A stretch of DNA of 43,441 nucleotides from Chara braunii. Its lineage: Eukaryota; Streptophyta; Charophyceae; Charales; Characeae. The stretch is from NCBI GenBank assembly GCA_003427395.1, contig BFEA01000048.1, positions 486,617 through 530,057 on the forward strand, in the 5' to 3' direction. Shown piece by piece: positions 1-9,530 of this stretch. A program made the position numbers and the translations under genes. The first letter of the stretch is position 1; each line of letters starts with the position of its first letter. The notes under the pieces are model-generated. The model was not told where the DNA came from. It ran no database searches and saw only the letters and a list, made by a program, of their open reading frames with translations.

Positions 1-60
1 CTATGGTAGGTCTGGGGGAGTAGGGGTGCATGGGTCCTCCCGGCAAGTGGAGCAGAATGG

Positions 61-298
61 ATGCACTTTATGATCAATCTTCTCCAATATTCCCGCCTGG
101 CAGTGCTTATGGCAGCCTGGCGAATGAGGTCCTCGCATGAAAGAAAACAACAGTCTTTTGGATTCCAACAGGCAAGGACCACCGTGGCTGATACAATAAC
201 ATCCAAGAGACATGCTGACTGGAAAGACTTTCGTGCCAGGCTCGACCAAGAAGCTGAAGGCCCCAAGAAGGACCAGATTATCGAATCCTTCCAGGCCA

Positions 299-300
<2 letters not shown>
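61..300 (+). pseudogene. Unrecognised coding-like fragment at left edge
   Basis: An open frame of about 80 codons of ordinary, mixed amino-acid composition runs from 61 until it enters the poly-T tract at 301, where LINE-A begins. It is rich in Arg, Lys, Gln and Glu (for example MRSSHERKQQ) and shows no motif I recognise. It could be the 3' part of an older element or a host exon interrupted by LINE-A. I see no continuation on the far side of LINE-A. Coding status is an inference from the open frame only. Confidence 0.25.

Positions 301-327
<27 letters not shown>
301..327 (-). repeat. Poly-A tail of LINE-A (T on plus strand)
   Basis: 27 consecutive T at the 3' terminus of LINE-A, directly beyond the hairpin module. 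This is the expected mark of target-primed reverse transcription. No clear target-site duplication was found. Confidence 0.85.
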
Positions 328-331
<4 letters not shown>

Positions 332-450
332 CTTGCTGAAAACCATGGTAGGCAGGGTGGTAAAAGCATCCCTCCCTAGTATGGTTTCCTGTTGGTCACT
401 CCATCTATTGGTGGGGAGCTGCAGCTGCTGGAAAACGGGTCCAGCGTCCC
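328..450 (-). other. Structured 3' module of LINE-A (hairpins H1-H3)
   Basis: Read on the minus strand the module starts GGGACGCTGG. H1 pairs GCTGGA with TCCAGC (427-445). H2 is the CTCC...GGAG pair around CCACCAATAGAT. H3 is a long hairpin closed by a perfect 7-bp pair, AAACCAT with ATGGTTT (340-346 and 381-387), with an inner AGGG/CCCT pair. The same module lies at the 3' end of LINE-B, its H1 part at LINE-C, and related copies occur as short insertions at 15413, 16160, 18438 and 19060. The likely role is 3'-end recognition by the LINE RT; that is inference. Confidence 0.6.
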
Positions 451-702
451 TTTACAAAATGGAAAGACTAATAATGCAGATAGCGAACAGGCTTGAACCT
501 CTTCACCCAGAGTAGGGCGCCAGATGGGAAAACTTTTAATCCTAGCTCATTACAGTGCCTATCTCTTGCTTACAAGTGACTCTTCAAGACTCTGATTCGT
601 CATTGGCCTCTAGTCCATGCCAAGACAATGGGACAACAGCAGTGGGGGATGGGGGGAAGGGGTTAGGGAATTCTAACATTGACCGAAGGGGAATGGAGGG
701 GT
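451..702 (-). other. LINE-A 3' untranslated stretch
   Basis: About 250 bp between the zf-RVT stop codon and the 3' hairpin module. No open frame, repeat or motif stands out. It is probably 3' UTR of LINE-A. Confidence 0.4.
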
Positions 703-1670
703 CTACCTCAGACCAGTAATCAGTTTGTAATTCCTTTGTATTTTTTGCCCTTCGTCTCCTGTCTCTCCATTCCATTCTATCCTTCCAATCTTTCCCCCTT
801 TGTCCCCCCCGAGCCAGTCACTGCTGAAGGATTTGAATGCTTTGAGTATGTCTGCTTTTGAGGAGTTGTGCAGTATTTTGTCTTTTGNCTTTTCCCACTG
901 CACCAGGATATCATTTTGTACTTGCTGTTTGATAATGTCAGTAAATTNTGGGCNGTCGAGTCTCACTTTTNCCCATTCNTAGGTGCATNNTCNTTGCCAT
1001 ATTGCCCAGATTATTGCTCTTCTTCCAAGTGTGAATAGATTCTGGGTGAAATTGTCTATTTGATCTGGGGACCAGACCTCAAGAAGGATTACTTTCCAGC
1101 CCCAGGGCCAAGGATGAGAAGTTTCCAGCTGTCCCCAGATGCGATCCCACCATCTCCATAACCAAATGGAACCTGGGCATGCCAAAAACATATGTTCTAT
1201 AGTCTCCAGGATCTTCCTGCTGGGGAAGGCTGATTTACAAAGATTACACCAAGGTTCTGCCAGCCCCTTTTTTCTAGAGAGGACCTGCTGATTAACCAAT
1301 CGTTAGTGGGGAGGCAGCGATGTTCTATTTGCCACTGCATTGAGGCAATCTTGGATGGCTTTGATTTTACATCTCTGAACCAGCGAACTAGTCTCAGATC
1401 TTCCTTACTTAGGTTTAACTACTGCATCCATCTCGTTACTACTCTGTCCTTGAGGTTAATTACAGGTCTGAACATTCGATAAGTTGATTTAACTGTTAGG
1501 GAGTGTAAAGATCGAGTGAAGTTCCTTCCTTTCTTGTTGTTTGTAGTCCATGTCCAGCCTGCTGGGTCTAATGGAAGATCCGAGATATCGAACGTTGGTC
1601 TAAATGCTAGCCATGATGAGGAATCCTTTTGAAGGACCCTAATTCTGAAAACTTGGTCTTTTGACATCCA
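703..1670 (-). pseudogene. LINE-A ORF2 C-terminus, zf-RVT zinc-binding domain
   Basis: C-terminal part of the LINE ORF2 protein, thought to help bind RNA or DNA at the insertion site. Hallmarks visible: a YRMFRP segment, the MQWQIEHRCLPTND segment, then WCNLCKSAFPSRK, ETIEHMFLACPG and LWRWWDRIW, which is the Cys/His pattern of the zf-RVT family. The frame opens after a stop at 1671 and is cut again by TAG at 1419. A shift of frame occurs in the A-rich/G-rich run near 1270-1280, after which the remaining 190 or so codons stay open to 703. Several ambiguous bases at 888-993 fall inside it. Confidence 0.8.
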
Positions 1671-3719
1671 TTAAGTTGTGTTTTCAGGGAGGTAAGTTAC
1701 TAAATTATCTTCTTTTAAGAGGAATAAACGTATGAGAACTGATGAATCTTGGTCGGGGGGGATAAGGACGTTACCCACAACGTGGGGATTATTCCTTATA
1801 CCCACCCAATCACTTTCCTGCAATGTCTTTCCTTTCCTGAAAATCCGAATCCAATCTAAAGGAATTAGGTCTACAATCCTGTCTAGATTTTCATTCACGT
1901 GATGACAGTATTTCAGTCTAGTGTGCAGGATTTCGGGGAGAACCCAGTCTCTATTGGTTTCATCCCAAATGTCTTTGATTCTTATTATTCTTTTTTTTAT
2001 CCAGCCCTTCCAAGGGTTATCCATGCAATGTAGAGTATAGCCTTGGGAGTCCCTGATCCATTCATTGTTGAAGATTGGCTGTCGGATAATCTCCTCCCAC
2101 CTGTTGAGGGGTTGCTTGTCAGGCAAAGGAATTTTTCTCCAGGTCTTAAGGATTTTTGTCCAGAATGGGTCTTTACTAATGTCTTGTCTTGCCGCTTCTC
2201 TATCTGTGAGTTCTTGGCCAGTATGGTTTCTTTGTATGCTCCTTGGGATTGACCATGCTCTGTTCTCTAGCCACAATGTTGGATCTACCTCACTCCCAGT
2301 GGGGGGTGTTAGTCTTCTTATTTGCTCCCATGCCATGACACTCCAAGGTGTCAGTGGATTAAAAAGGAGTCTCTTATTCCATTGTATGGATAAGACCTTA
2401 GTTTGAGTTGAGGGGTCGATGATCCCCAGCCCCCCCTTTGATTTGGGTTGTATGATGGAGGACCAGGCCACTCTGCTGATGATATTCTTGTAGTCATGGT
2501 TGCCTCTCCATAGGAAAGCTCTGAGTAATTGTTGAAGAAATTTAGTTGATGGTTCATTTAATGCCCATATTGCCGATTTATACCAGGTTGAGGCTAGGAT
2601 TACATTATTAATCACTAGAGAGCGACCCATAATAGATGTGGGTTTGTTTTTCCATAGTTGAAATTTGGAATGGACACTTTGCATAATACTTTCGTCATTA
2701 GTCGTCGGTTTTCCTTCTACTGATAAAGAAATGTCAAGGATTCTGATTGGTGTTTCCTTCGGAATCCACTTGATTCGAGGGGTTTCTGGAGGCCTCACCC
2801 CTTGATGGTTAATCCACCATCCAAGGGTTTTATCTCCCCAATTGACCTTCATGTCAGATAATTCACTAAATTTCTCTGATAAAGCTTTAATTGCTTCCAA
2901 ATTCTCTTTGGTTACATCCACCATCAATGAGAGATCATCCGCAAACAGGGAACATATAGGAATTGCATCTTCTGGGATTGATGAGATCTGTATTCTCTTT
3001 ATGTTCTTGTGCTCACTGAGATTGGCAGTCAGGGCTTCCATAATTATGATGAACAGGAAGGGAGTCAGGGGGTCCCCCTGTCTGACCGATCTCTGTAAGT
3101 TAAATGGTGGGGCGATATTGTCATTTATGTTAATTCTAGTAGATGCTTTTTGGTGTAGGATTTCTATCCATCTCCTGAAATTGGGACCAAAGTTCATTTT
3201 TTTTAGGCATTTGTCCAAAAAAAAACAGTCCACATGATCATATGCTTTCTCAAAATCAATAAAGATGAAGGTTGCATTGTGTTTGGACTGGCGAGTGATT
3301 CTTAAGAGTTCGTTTATAAGGAGGATGTTATCTTGGATGTTACGACCGGTAATAAACCCTATTTGTGCCGGGTGAATAATATCTGCTATGACATTTATCA
3401 TTCTATCAGCTAGTGCTTTGGATACAAGCTTGTATACGACCGTTAGTAGGGTGATGGGTCTGTAATTTCTAATATTAGATTTGTCTCTTTTTTTGTGTAA
3501 TAGTGTTAAGACTCCTTGATTTACAATGTCACCCATTTTCCCAGTCATCCAAACCTCCTGATAAAAATCCACAAGATCTTGAGAAAGGTGATCCCACATG
3601 ACTTCCCATAATTCCTTGGGAATACCATCTATTCCTGGTGTTTTTTCTTCCTCTATTAAAATTAAAGCCTTCCAGATTTCTTCCTTAGATAGTGGTAATT
3701 CTAACTTTTCTTTTTGAAG
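1671..3719 (-). pseudogene. LINE-A reverse transcriptase domain
   Basis: RNA-directed DNA polymerase of the LINE. The open stretch from 3719 holds the N-terminal TPGIDGIPKELW block, NYRPITLL, the QIGFITGRNIQDNI block, motif A FIDFEKAYDHVD, motif B SVRQGDPLTPFLF and motif C FADD with both catalytic Asp, then the GGLGIID thumb-region block. More than 640 codons are uninterrupted. It is in the same frame as the upstream linker and endonuclease, separated only by TAA at 3720-3722, and ends at TAA 1671. The polymerase core looks catalytically intact, but the element as a whole cannot make a full protein. Confidence 0.9.
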
Positions 3720-4271
3720 TTATGTGATAGTCTTTTTCAGTGGGAGAAGAAATTCATCTATCTCTGTAGATCGCTGGGGTTTGGAGGTGGCAGTGATTTG
3801 GGAGATGAACAGTTCTTTATAGAAATCCCTGGTTATCCTAGTACTGGCGGCTGTGGATGTGGCTAGCGGTGCATTTCTATCAAAAGGATCCGCCAGTGTT
3901 TCAATTGTAATTCTACCTACTCTCGCTCTGGCCATAAAGAAGAATCTCGCGTCCATGGCTCCTTCCATCTGTTGTTTGTTAAGTTTTCCTCTGATCCTGG
4001 CCCCTTGCCATCTGTATTCTTTGAAGTTGAGCAGTTGGTCATCCAATTCACTAATTTCCACTGACAAGGATTCTAAGTCTTCTGGGGATAATGAGTTAGT
4101 CTCCTTTTCTTGAAGATCTTGAATTTTAGTATGTAATTCTATTTCCTGTTGATGTCTTAGGTTGGCCAAAACTTTGGAATATTCATTACATTTACGGCCT
4201 AGGAACACCAGACCGCTATTGAACCATTCTATGTCATTGGTAAATAGGTTTCTTTGTTCCCTCCAAAATTT
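3720..4271 (-). pseudogene. LINE-A linker between endonuclease and RT
   Basis: Charged, helix-prone linker typical between EN and RT of plant LINEs, with the shared block YRWQGARIRGK and the DFYKELF block. It follows the endonuclease in the same frame after a TGA at 4272-4274 and ends at TAA 3720. Homologous linkers occur in LINE-B (24500-24941) and LINE-D (about 39040-39340). The glutamate/leucine pattern around 4080-4180 suggests a coiled coil. Confidence 0.75.
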
Positions 4272-5213
4272 TCATACATCTTCAAGATACTTTGTGAAGT
4301 TGGGATCCTTGAGGTGGGATGTATTCAGTTTGTAGTATCCCTTGCCTTGATCTGGTTTCTTGTAAAAAGAAAAAACTGCTAATGTCAACGAATGGTCCAG
4401 ACCAGGGAAAGATTTGCGTGGCAATATATTAGTAATTTGAAGCGAGCCTTGCAATTCCTCTAATACTAATATAAGGTCAATTCTAGATTTAGTATTTTTA
4501 TTCGCTTGGTTTTTCCTGAAACACGAAAAAGATTTTGTCGTTGGATTGAGTCTTCTGAATGAGTCAAAGAGGTTGGATGAGTGACATAAGTTAGCTATTA
4601 TTTGTTCATCATTTTCTATGTATGCGGGGCATGGGGAGGGGATCGACCACCTGTCCAAGTTACGGTCCGGCGCTGCATTGAAGTCCCCGGTCATGATGAC
4701 TGGGATTCCAATTGGCAGTCTATGAAGTATACCTTCAAAAAAAACTTGGCGTTCGGATGGCTCGTTTGGCCCATATACATCGAGTATACTTACCACTTCA
4801 TCCTCCACCTTGGCGAGGATATAGATCCATCTGCCCTCCTGTTTATCCGCTTCCCATTTTAGCACTTCTACCTTGGACTCCGGAGAGATCCATATGGCAA
4901 CTCCTGCACTGCCCGGTCTGGGGGTGTGCGATCTAAATGTTGTATGGGGCCACATTTCCTTATGGTTATAGTCATGTAGAGGTGTGTCTAATAAATGTGT
5001 TTCTTGGATGCAAACCACGTCTGGCCATTTCCTGTCTCCCACTCCTTTAAGGAGTTCACTTATCGTTTGTCTCTTATTCTTCTTGGCAGAGGCGAGACCA
5101 TTGACGTTGAGAGATCGTAGATCCAAATCTGCATTCCTTTTCAGCAATTTCCAGTTTTTATCTTTGTTATACAACACATCTATAAGGCTCACCTCATTCA
5201 TTTTTCCTTTCAT
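4272..5213 (-). pseudogene. LINE-A EEP endonuclease domain
   Basis: Apurinic-like endonuclease that nicks target DNA to prime reverse transcription. Catalytic landmarks of the exonuclease/endonuclease/phosphatase fold are present: SLNVNG (Asn 36 or 38), the QETHL glutamate (about residue 71), GDFNAAPDR (about residue 175), SRIDLIL, and the terminal LDHSL Asp-His pair. The 313-codon frame is open. Its ATG at 5211-5213 directly abuts the ORF1 stop TAA (5214-5216), giving TAAATG, and both lie in one frame. It ends at a TGA found at the equivalent place in LINE-B. Confidence 0.88.
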
Positions 5214-6051
5214 TTACAAATTTTTCCAAGGCCCTGTATCCAAGATTCCCCCTCTCCGAAGGGATGCTTTCTTCAGAATTCTGAGTAGAAGAGAAAGAAC
5301 ATGCTCCTCGGACCAGAACTGGCTAGCCTTAATCTTGAGAATTTTTAGATCCTTGAGAGAGTCTTCCGCCATCCATCTCAGGCCAACTGCATCCAGAGCC
5401 TTGTATCTTAGGTAAACATCACTTTCAGCAACCTTTTCAGTCTCTGAAATGAGTATTAATGTTGCCTTCCCCCCCTGGGGGGAAGAGGTGTGCAATAGAT
5501 TTGGAGAGATGTGAGTAAATGTTTAATAACCCAGTTCCATTTTCAGTGGTGTCCTGGATGGCGATGAGAGAGGGATCCATACCTTGGACTGTGATTTTCC
5601 CATACTGAGAATCTTTGGTTTCCGAAAGCCCCGCTTCCCAGCGTCCTTCCTTATATCTAACTGGAAGTATGATGGTCCCTGGTTTAGAAAGAAGAGGTGA
5701 CATTGCACCCTCTTGCAATCTCGCTCTTAACTTCTGCCTTTTACTCATAAGGTCACGCAGATAAGGGGGTGAATAGAGAAGAGAGTTGACACTCCATAGC
5801 ATAGGTTGTTCCTTCCTCAGTGACTGAGGGGTATCTTGAGTGAGATCTATCTCCTCATTTTGACTCTTTATTTCCAGTGTGCTTTGTTGTGTTCCTGTGT
5901 CTTTTCTTTCCTTTCCTTTGTCTATGATGTCTGTCTCCCACTCAATCAGAGAGGATTTCGATTTTGGGCTCTTTTTCTCTCCTGAATCGTCGTTTAATTG
6001 TAGAAATTTTCTCTCCCCTGTGATTGGGGAGATAACTTCTACCACCCTCAC
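5214..6051 (-). pseudogene. LINE-A ORF1 C-terminal region, unnamed conserved domain
   Basis: Two overlapping open frames (6051-5437 and 5495-5214), joined by a frameshift near 5470, encode the tail of ORF1. The block TIILPVRYKEGRWEAGL followed by QYGKITVQG aligns by eye with LINE-B at 26112-26402 (LIIPVRKKGEIWEVGL, QYGGVTLRG). The final block LDTGPWKNL aligns with LDNGSWIRL just before the LINE-B endonuclease. Conservation in two diverged LINEs suggests a real domain. I do not recognise its fold or function. Confidence 0.6.
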
Positions 6052-6834
6052 CCCTTTTTCTTTTTTACCCTTCCAGCTTCTTATGTCAGGTATGAGTAAT
6101 CTCTGTTCGTGAACCAGCTGGTTGCCTGCATCCTAATCCTGTGCCAGCAAGCTATTTGCTCCCTGCACCTTCTGTCCTTGGACCAGGGAAGTGATGGTTA
6201 CCTGATCCTGAACCAGCAGGACATCTACAGCTTGTTGTGGAACAATTGATAACTGTCAGTCCTGCCGTATGTGAGGAACAATGGAGTTCTGACCCAGAGG
6301 GGTGATTGATACCTGCTCCTGAACAAGCAGGTCATCTGATACCTGATCTTGAATCAACATGTCATCTACAGCTTGCTGTGAAACAGTTGGAAACTGCCAC
6401 TCCTGCTGCTGGTGAGGAACAATGGAGCCCTGGCCCTGTGCCAGCTGGCTGTATACTCCCTGCTGTCTCTGCCCTTGAACCAGGGGAGTGGCTGTTGCCT
6501 GATCCTGAACCCGCGGGCCTTCTACAGCCTGCTGTGAGGAAGCCGGAAGTTTCCTGTCCTGCTATTGGTACGGGGTAATGGCCTTGGTATTCTTCCACTC
6601 CAGTTGGGGAGTGGTGTCGGACTCAGTAACCATGCCAGCTTGTGAAAAGGAGGTAATGTCATTCTGTTGATCGAAAGGAGTAATGGTCATTCCATTATTT
6701 GGGTCCTCCTTGGCCCATGGGACCGGGAGAACTGCTTCAAGCTCTGAAACCTGTCTGGAAACCAAGTGTGATGAACGCGATGGGTTCTGGCTGCTTTCGT
6801 GAGACATCTTTTTTGGCCTTCCTTTCCTTTTCAT
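6052..6834 (-). pseudogene. LINE-A ORF1 Gln-rich linker region
   Basis: Upstream continuation of ORF1 on the minus strand, broken by several stops. It is dominated by Gln, Val, Ala and Pro and carries an imperfect peptide repeat of the form QAVDxxxVQDQ. The segment at 6834-6562 (MKRKGRPKKM...) has a basic, AT-hook-like GRPKK start. No CCHC knuckle or gag-like domain is visible. Confidence 0.45.
6195..6560. repeat. Minisatellite inside LINE-A ORF1
   Basis: Three imperfect units anchored by TGATCCTGAACCAGCAGG-like sequence followed by TCTACAGCTTGCTGTG, at about 6202, 6343 and 6500 (spacings near 141 and 157 bp). The repeat is in phase with the ORF1 reading frame and encodes the Gln-rich peptide repeats. 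LINE-B has a different Gln-rich duplication at 26570-26720. Confidence 0.6.
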
Positions 6835-7510
6835 CTTGATGTTCTGATTTCCATGTTTGGGTGTGAGGGGGAGTCTGCGAAGTATTTTCGTGTAGTTACA
6901 ACATTTTTTCTGAGTCTTCTTCCCCTCCCCATTCTCAGTTTTGTGCAGCTGTTGTTTATCCTTTCAGGACCTTTTCTTTGTGGCCAGTTCTTTGATCCTC
7001 CTAAAACCTCGAGTTCCCAGTATGTGTGGTACTTGCCTGATATATTGATGAGCCGCAGGATCTGCTGGGCTTTGAGGAATTGTGGAGGTAAGTTTAGTCA
7101 TCACCCTCTGGTTGACAATATGCAGCAATCTATTGCACATGTCACTCCATTCAAGGCTCGGGGTGAGACCATACTGGAGTGTTGTTGATCAGAATCACAG
7201 GTTGTGCACTCTGGACCAACAACATAACCTGCGATGGCAACCCTGGCTCTCTAAGGAGAGACAGTTGGAATTCTTGCCGACTGACCACTTTGTCATCAAC
7301 TTCCAACCAACAGATTTTGTGCTGATTCCCCCCTCCCCCCTCCCCCAGACTTCCCAGATCCTTTTCCCCTCCCTGGCCACACATTCATGGAACTAAGTTG
7401 GTACGGGAGGGAGTAGGGAGTAGGCAGTGAGAAGGGAGGGTAGGGGCTCCTATCTCTGGTCGCCCTCTGGAGTAAGGAAACCCCCGGCCTCACCACTCCC
7501 AGCACCTTTC
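6835..7510 (-). pseudogene. Coding-like sequence upstream of LINE-A, unrecognised
   Basis: Minus-strand frames here read as plausible protein (for example CWLEVDDKVVSRQEFQLSL at about 7330-7275) followed by stop-broken sequence toward 6840. The part from 7300 to 7510 shares the peptide ESAQNL and nearby Gly/Arg-rich text with 16292-16430, so it belongs to some repeat. It may be the 5' portion of ORF1 of LINE-A's own subfamily or a separate element into which LINE-A inserted. I do not recognise the domain. Confidence 0.3.
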
Positions 7511-7745
7511 GCTGTCATTTTTATATAACTTTTACATTTTAAAAAACTTCATCATGAGTTGCAGTTGGGCTGATGTGACCGCTTTTCTCCCAAACCCCCT
7601 GCATGCCTCCCTCATAAACTTGTTACGATTCTGGTCATTCCCAAAATGCAAATTCACACCACCCAATTGCGAAAGAAATGAAAGCACTTGCAAAGAGATA
7701 GAGACCAAAGAAGAGAGAAAGAAGGAGAACGGGAAAAAGAAGAAG

Positions 7746-7777
<32 letters not shown>

Positions 7778-7792
7778 TACCAGCAAGACCAA
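7511..7792. other. Spacer with AAG microsatellite
   Basis: No supported gene. The right part (about 7733-7775) is a pure AAG/GAA tract giving poly-Lys or poly-Phe open frames in translation, which I treat as artefacts. It borders the left LTR at 7793. Confidence 0.6.
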
Positions 7793-8995
7793 TGACAATC
7801 CCCCCTTCTCTCTCCACCTTCCTCCTCCTCCTTGATTTCACCAATATTATTATTCTTCCCAATAATAATAATAACAATGAGTGGATGAACCAGAATCAAT
7901 ATCCGAAGTTCCCTCTTACTGCTGACACAACAATAGGTCCACCATAGTCATAGCTTCCCCCTTCTTCCTTCTCTCACATGCCTAGGCTATGGCGGACTAC
8001 TAAGGGTCCTGCCCTCCTGTCCAAAGGACAACCCAAAGCAGCTATGGCGCTGCACTCCTGTCCAAAGGACAACACAAAGCACCTATGCCGCTGCTCACTA
8101 AGTCGCCAAGCCTGACTCTGACTCAAGCTTCCTTGGTGTGGCATGGCCCCAACTGGGGCCTTCCAGATGCAGTGCCCAACAAGGTGATGAAAATGGTGTC
8201 CACTATGGCCAGGTAGGTACCTCGCCACTCTCCTCCTCCGCCCCCTTCTTCCTCCTCCTCACGCTGGGCTGCTTGCCATAGCCAGGCTGAGCGCCCAGCT
8301 GCTCTCCTTCTACAGGCAGCGCTCCCAAGTCCAGCGCTTGGCTCCAGCAGTATGTCGCCAATCCTTGCACACTGCAAAATAAGGAGGAGCTGCTTGCTCC
8401 TCCCGAAGATATAGCGTCCTACTGGCCTCTTGGGCGGTGACTTCCTAGGCCGAGCGGCCTCCCAGCAACCGGTACTCTCCCTTTCGGAGAGAAACATCAT
8501 TGCAGACTCTGATATCGTCCGGACAGGCCCTAGACTCAGGCTACTTGGACTGGTACCGGCGTACCTCTAACCTACTGCTATTGGGCCTCTAAAAATGTCA
8601 ACTTTTGTCTTCTTCTGGTCGGTCTCCAGTACCCGACACTTCTACCATTACTTGAGTGGTACCAGCCTACCTGCTACTTGAGAGTGTTTTTTTCGCTCCT
8701 CTAAGTGTCGTGGGCCTACCCCCGCTACTTGAGTGTTTTCCCCTCTGGAACCCTCAAAGTCACGGCCACAGGTAAGTACCGGCCCTGCGAGGCCTTTCAA
8801 CCAAGAAGTACCCTTGCGGGTTACACACACAATCAGGGTGACAAGCACTCAGACAGGCACGCAGACCAGCAGGCACGCACACACACAGACTCAGAAATCA
8901 CAGCAGAATGCGGGAATCTCAACAAGGCAAACATTCCAGCGGCAAATCCCAAAAATCGACAGTTTTCTCAATCTATGTTTTGATGGGTCATTACA
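7793..8995 (-). repeat. 3' LTR of the Ty3/gypsy element (left copy)
   Basis: About 1.2 kb, beginning TGACAATCC and ending GGGTCATTACA on the plus strand, so the minus-strand LTR starts TGTAATGACCC and ends near CA. It aligns along its length with 14613-16071 apart from the SINE insertion there. It contains an internal tandem repeat built on CTGTCCAAAGGACAACACAAAG (two units, 8018-8095) and keeps the empty insertion site at 8559-8572. Confidence 0.9.
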
Positions 8996-9010
8996 CTACC
9001 CCCCTTTAAA
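8996..9010 (-). promoter_or_regulatory. Polypurine tract of the Ty3/gypsy element
   Basis: On the minus strand TTTAAAGGGGGGTAG lies directly upstream of the LTR start TGTAATGACCC. That is the expected position and composition of the plus-strand primer. It fixes the inner edge of the 3' LTR. Confidence 0.85.
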
Positions 9011-9221
9011 GAGCGAGGTCCCTTCGAGCGAGTAACTCATTCGGAGTCGTCACAAAAGGCGTCGTAGGCGTAGATCAAAAAGAGAGATTTGGTATAACCA
9101 TGAGGAGTGAGTTTTGCAGAAAACTCAGCAGCCTGTCCATCAACGATCTGTCGTTCATAAGCGTTAACAACACATGGAACATTCTTTAGCAACTTTTTTT
9201 GGTCGATCCAGTATAACTCGT

Positions 9222-9530
9222 TTAGCGGGTGATAAAGGAAGTGGACTTTGTACTGTCTGTTCCTCCCTCTACCTTCATGGAAACAATTATGTCTATTTCG
9301 TGGCCACGGTTGATAGCATGAAGTATCATAAGATCTCGGAAGGGAAAAGTTTGATCATCAATGTGGGGGAACAGTTTGGATGCATGAAAGACCGGATACG
9401 TACGCAGATGAGGAGGTACGTCGATTACGTATAAAGGGCTAAACTTGTCATCTCCTACCACCTTCAGAACCTGTGAAGGACCATAGTACAATGGAAGAAG
9501 CTTTCGTGGTACTCCCTCTTCTTCGAAAAA
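9222..9530 (-). pseudogene. Integrase C-terminal GPY/F-like module
   Basis: After a stop at 9531 the integrase frame continues with LYYGPSQVLKVVGDD, then YVIDVPPHLRTYPVFHASKL, the typical GPY/F pattern of Ty3/gypsy integrases. Sequence beyond about 9350 could be a decayed chromodomain-like tail, but I cannot support that. It is in the same frame as the integrase core and was one protein originally. Confidence 0.75.

Larger units (their letters stand above)
301..6834 (-). mobile_element. LINE-A, decayed non-LTR retrotransposon
   Basis: Minus-strand LINE read from about 6834 to a poly-A tail seen as T at 301-327. In transcription order it has an ORF1 tail with Gln-rich repeats, an unnamed conserved domain, an EEP endonuclease, a linker, RT with an intact FADD box, a zf-RVT C-terminus and a structured 3' module. 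The arrangement and the C-terminal zinc region match plant L1-clade elements. Most of ORF2 stays in one frame, broken by stops at 4272, 3720, 1671 and 1419 and a frameshift near 1275. The gag and CCHC part of ORF1 seen in LINE-B is missing or unrecognisable, so the 5' end is truncated or replaced. Confidence 0.85.

Noticed and set aside
2043-2406. Plus-strand open frames across the LINE-A RT
   Set aside because: They lie antisense to well-supported RT motifs and carry none of their own.
7733-7798. Poly-Lys or poly-Phe/Leu/Ser frames
   Set aside because: They are translations of the AAG microsatellite in different frames. There is no other coding evidence.
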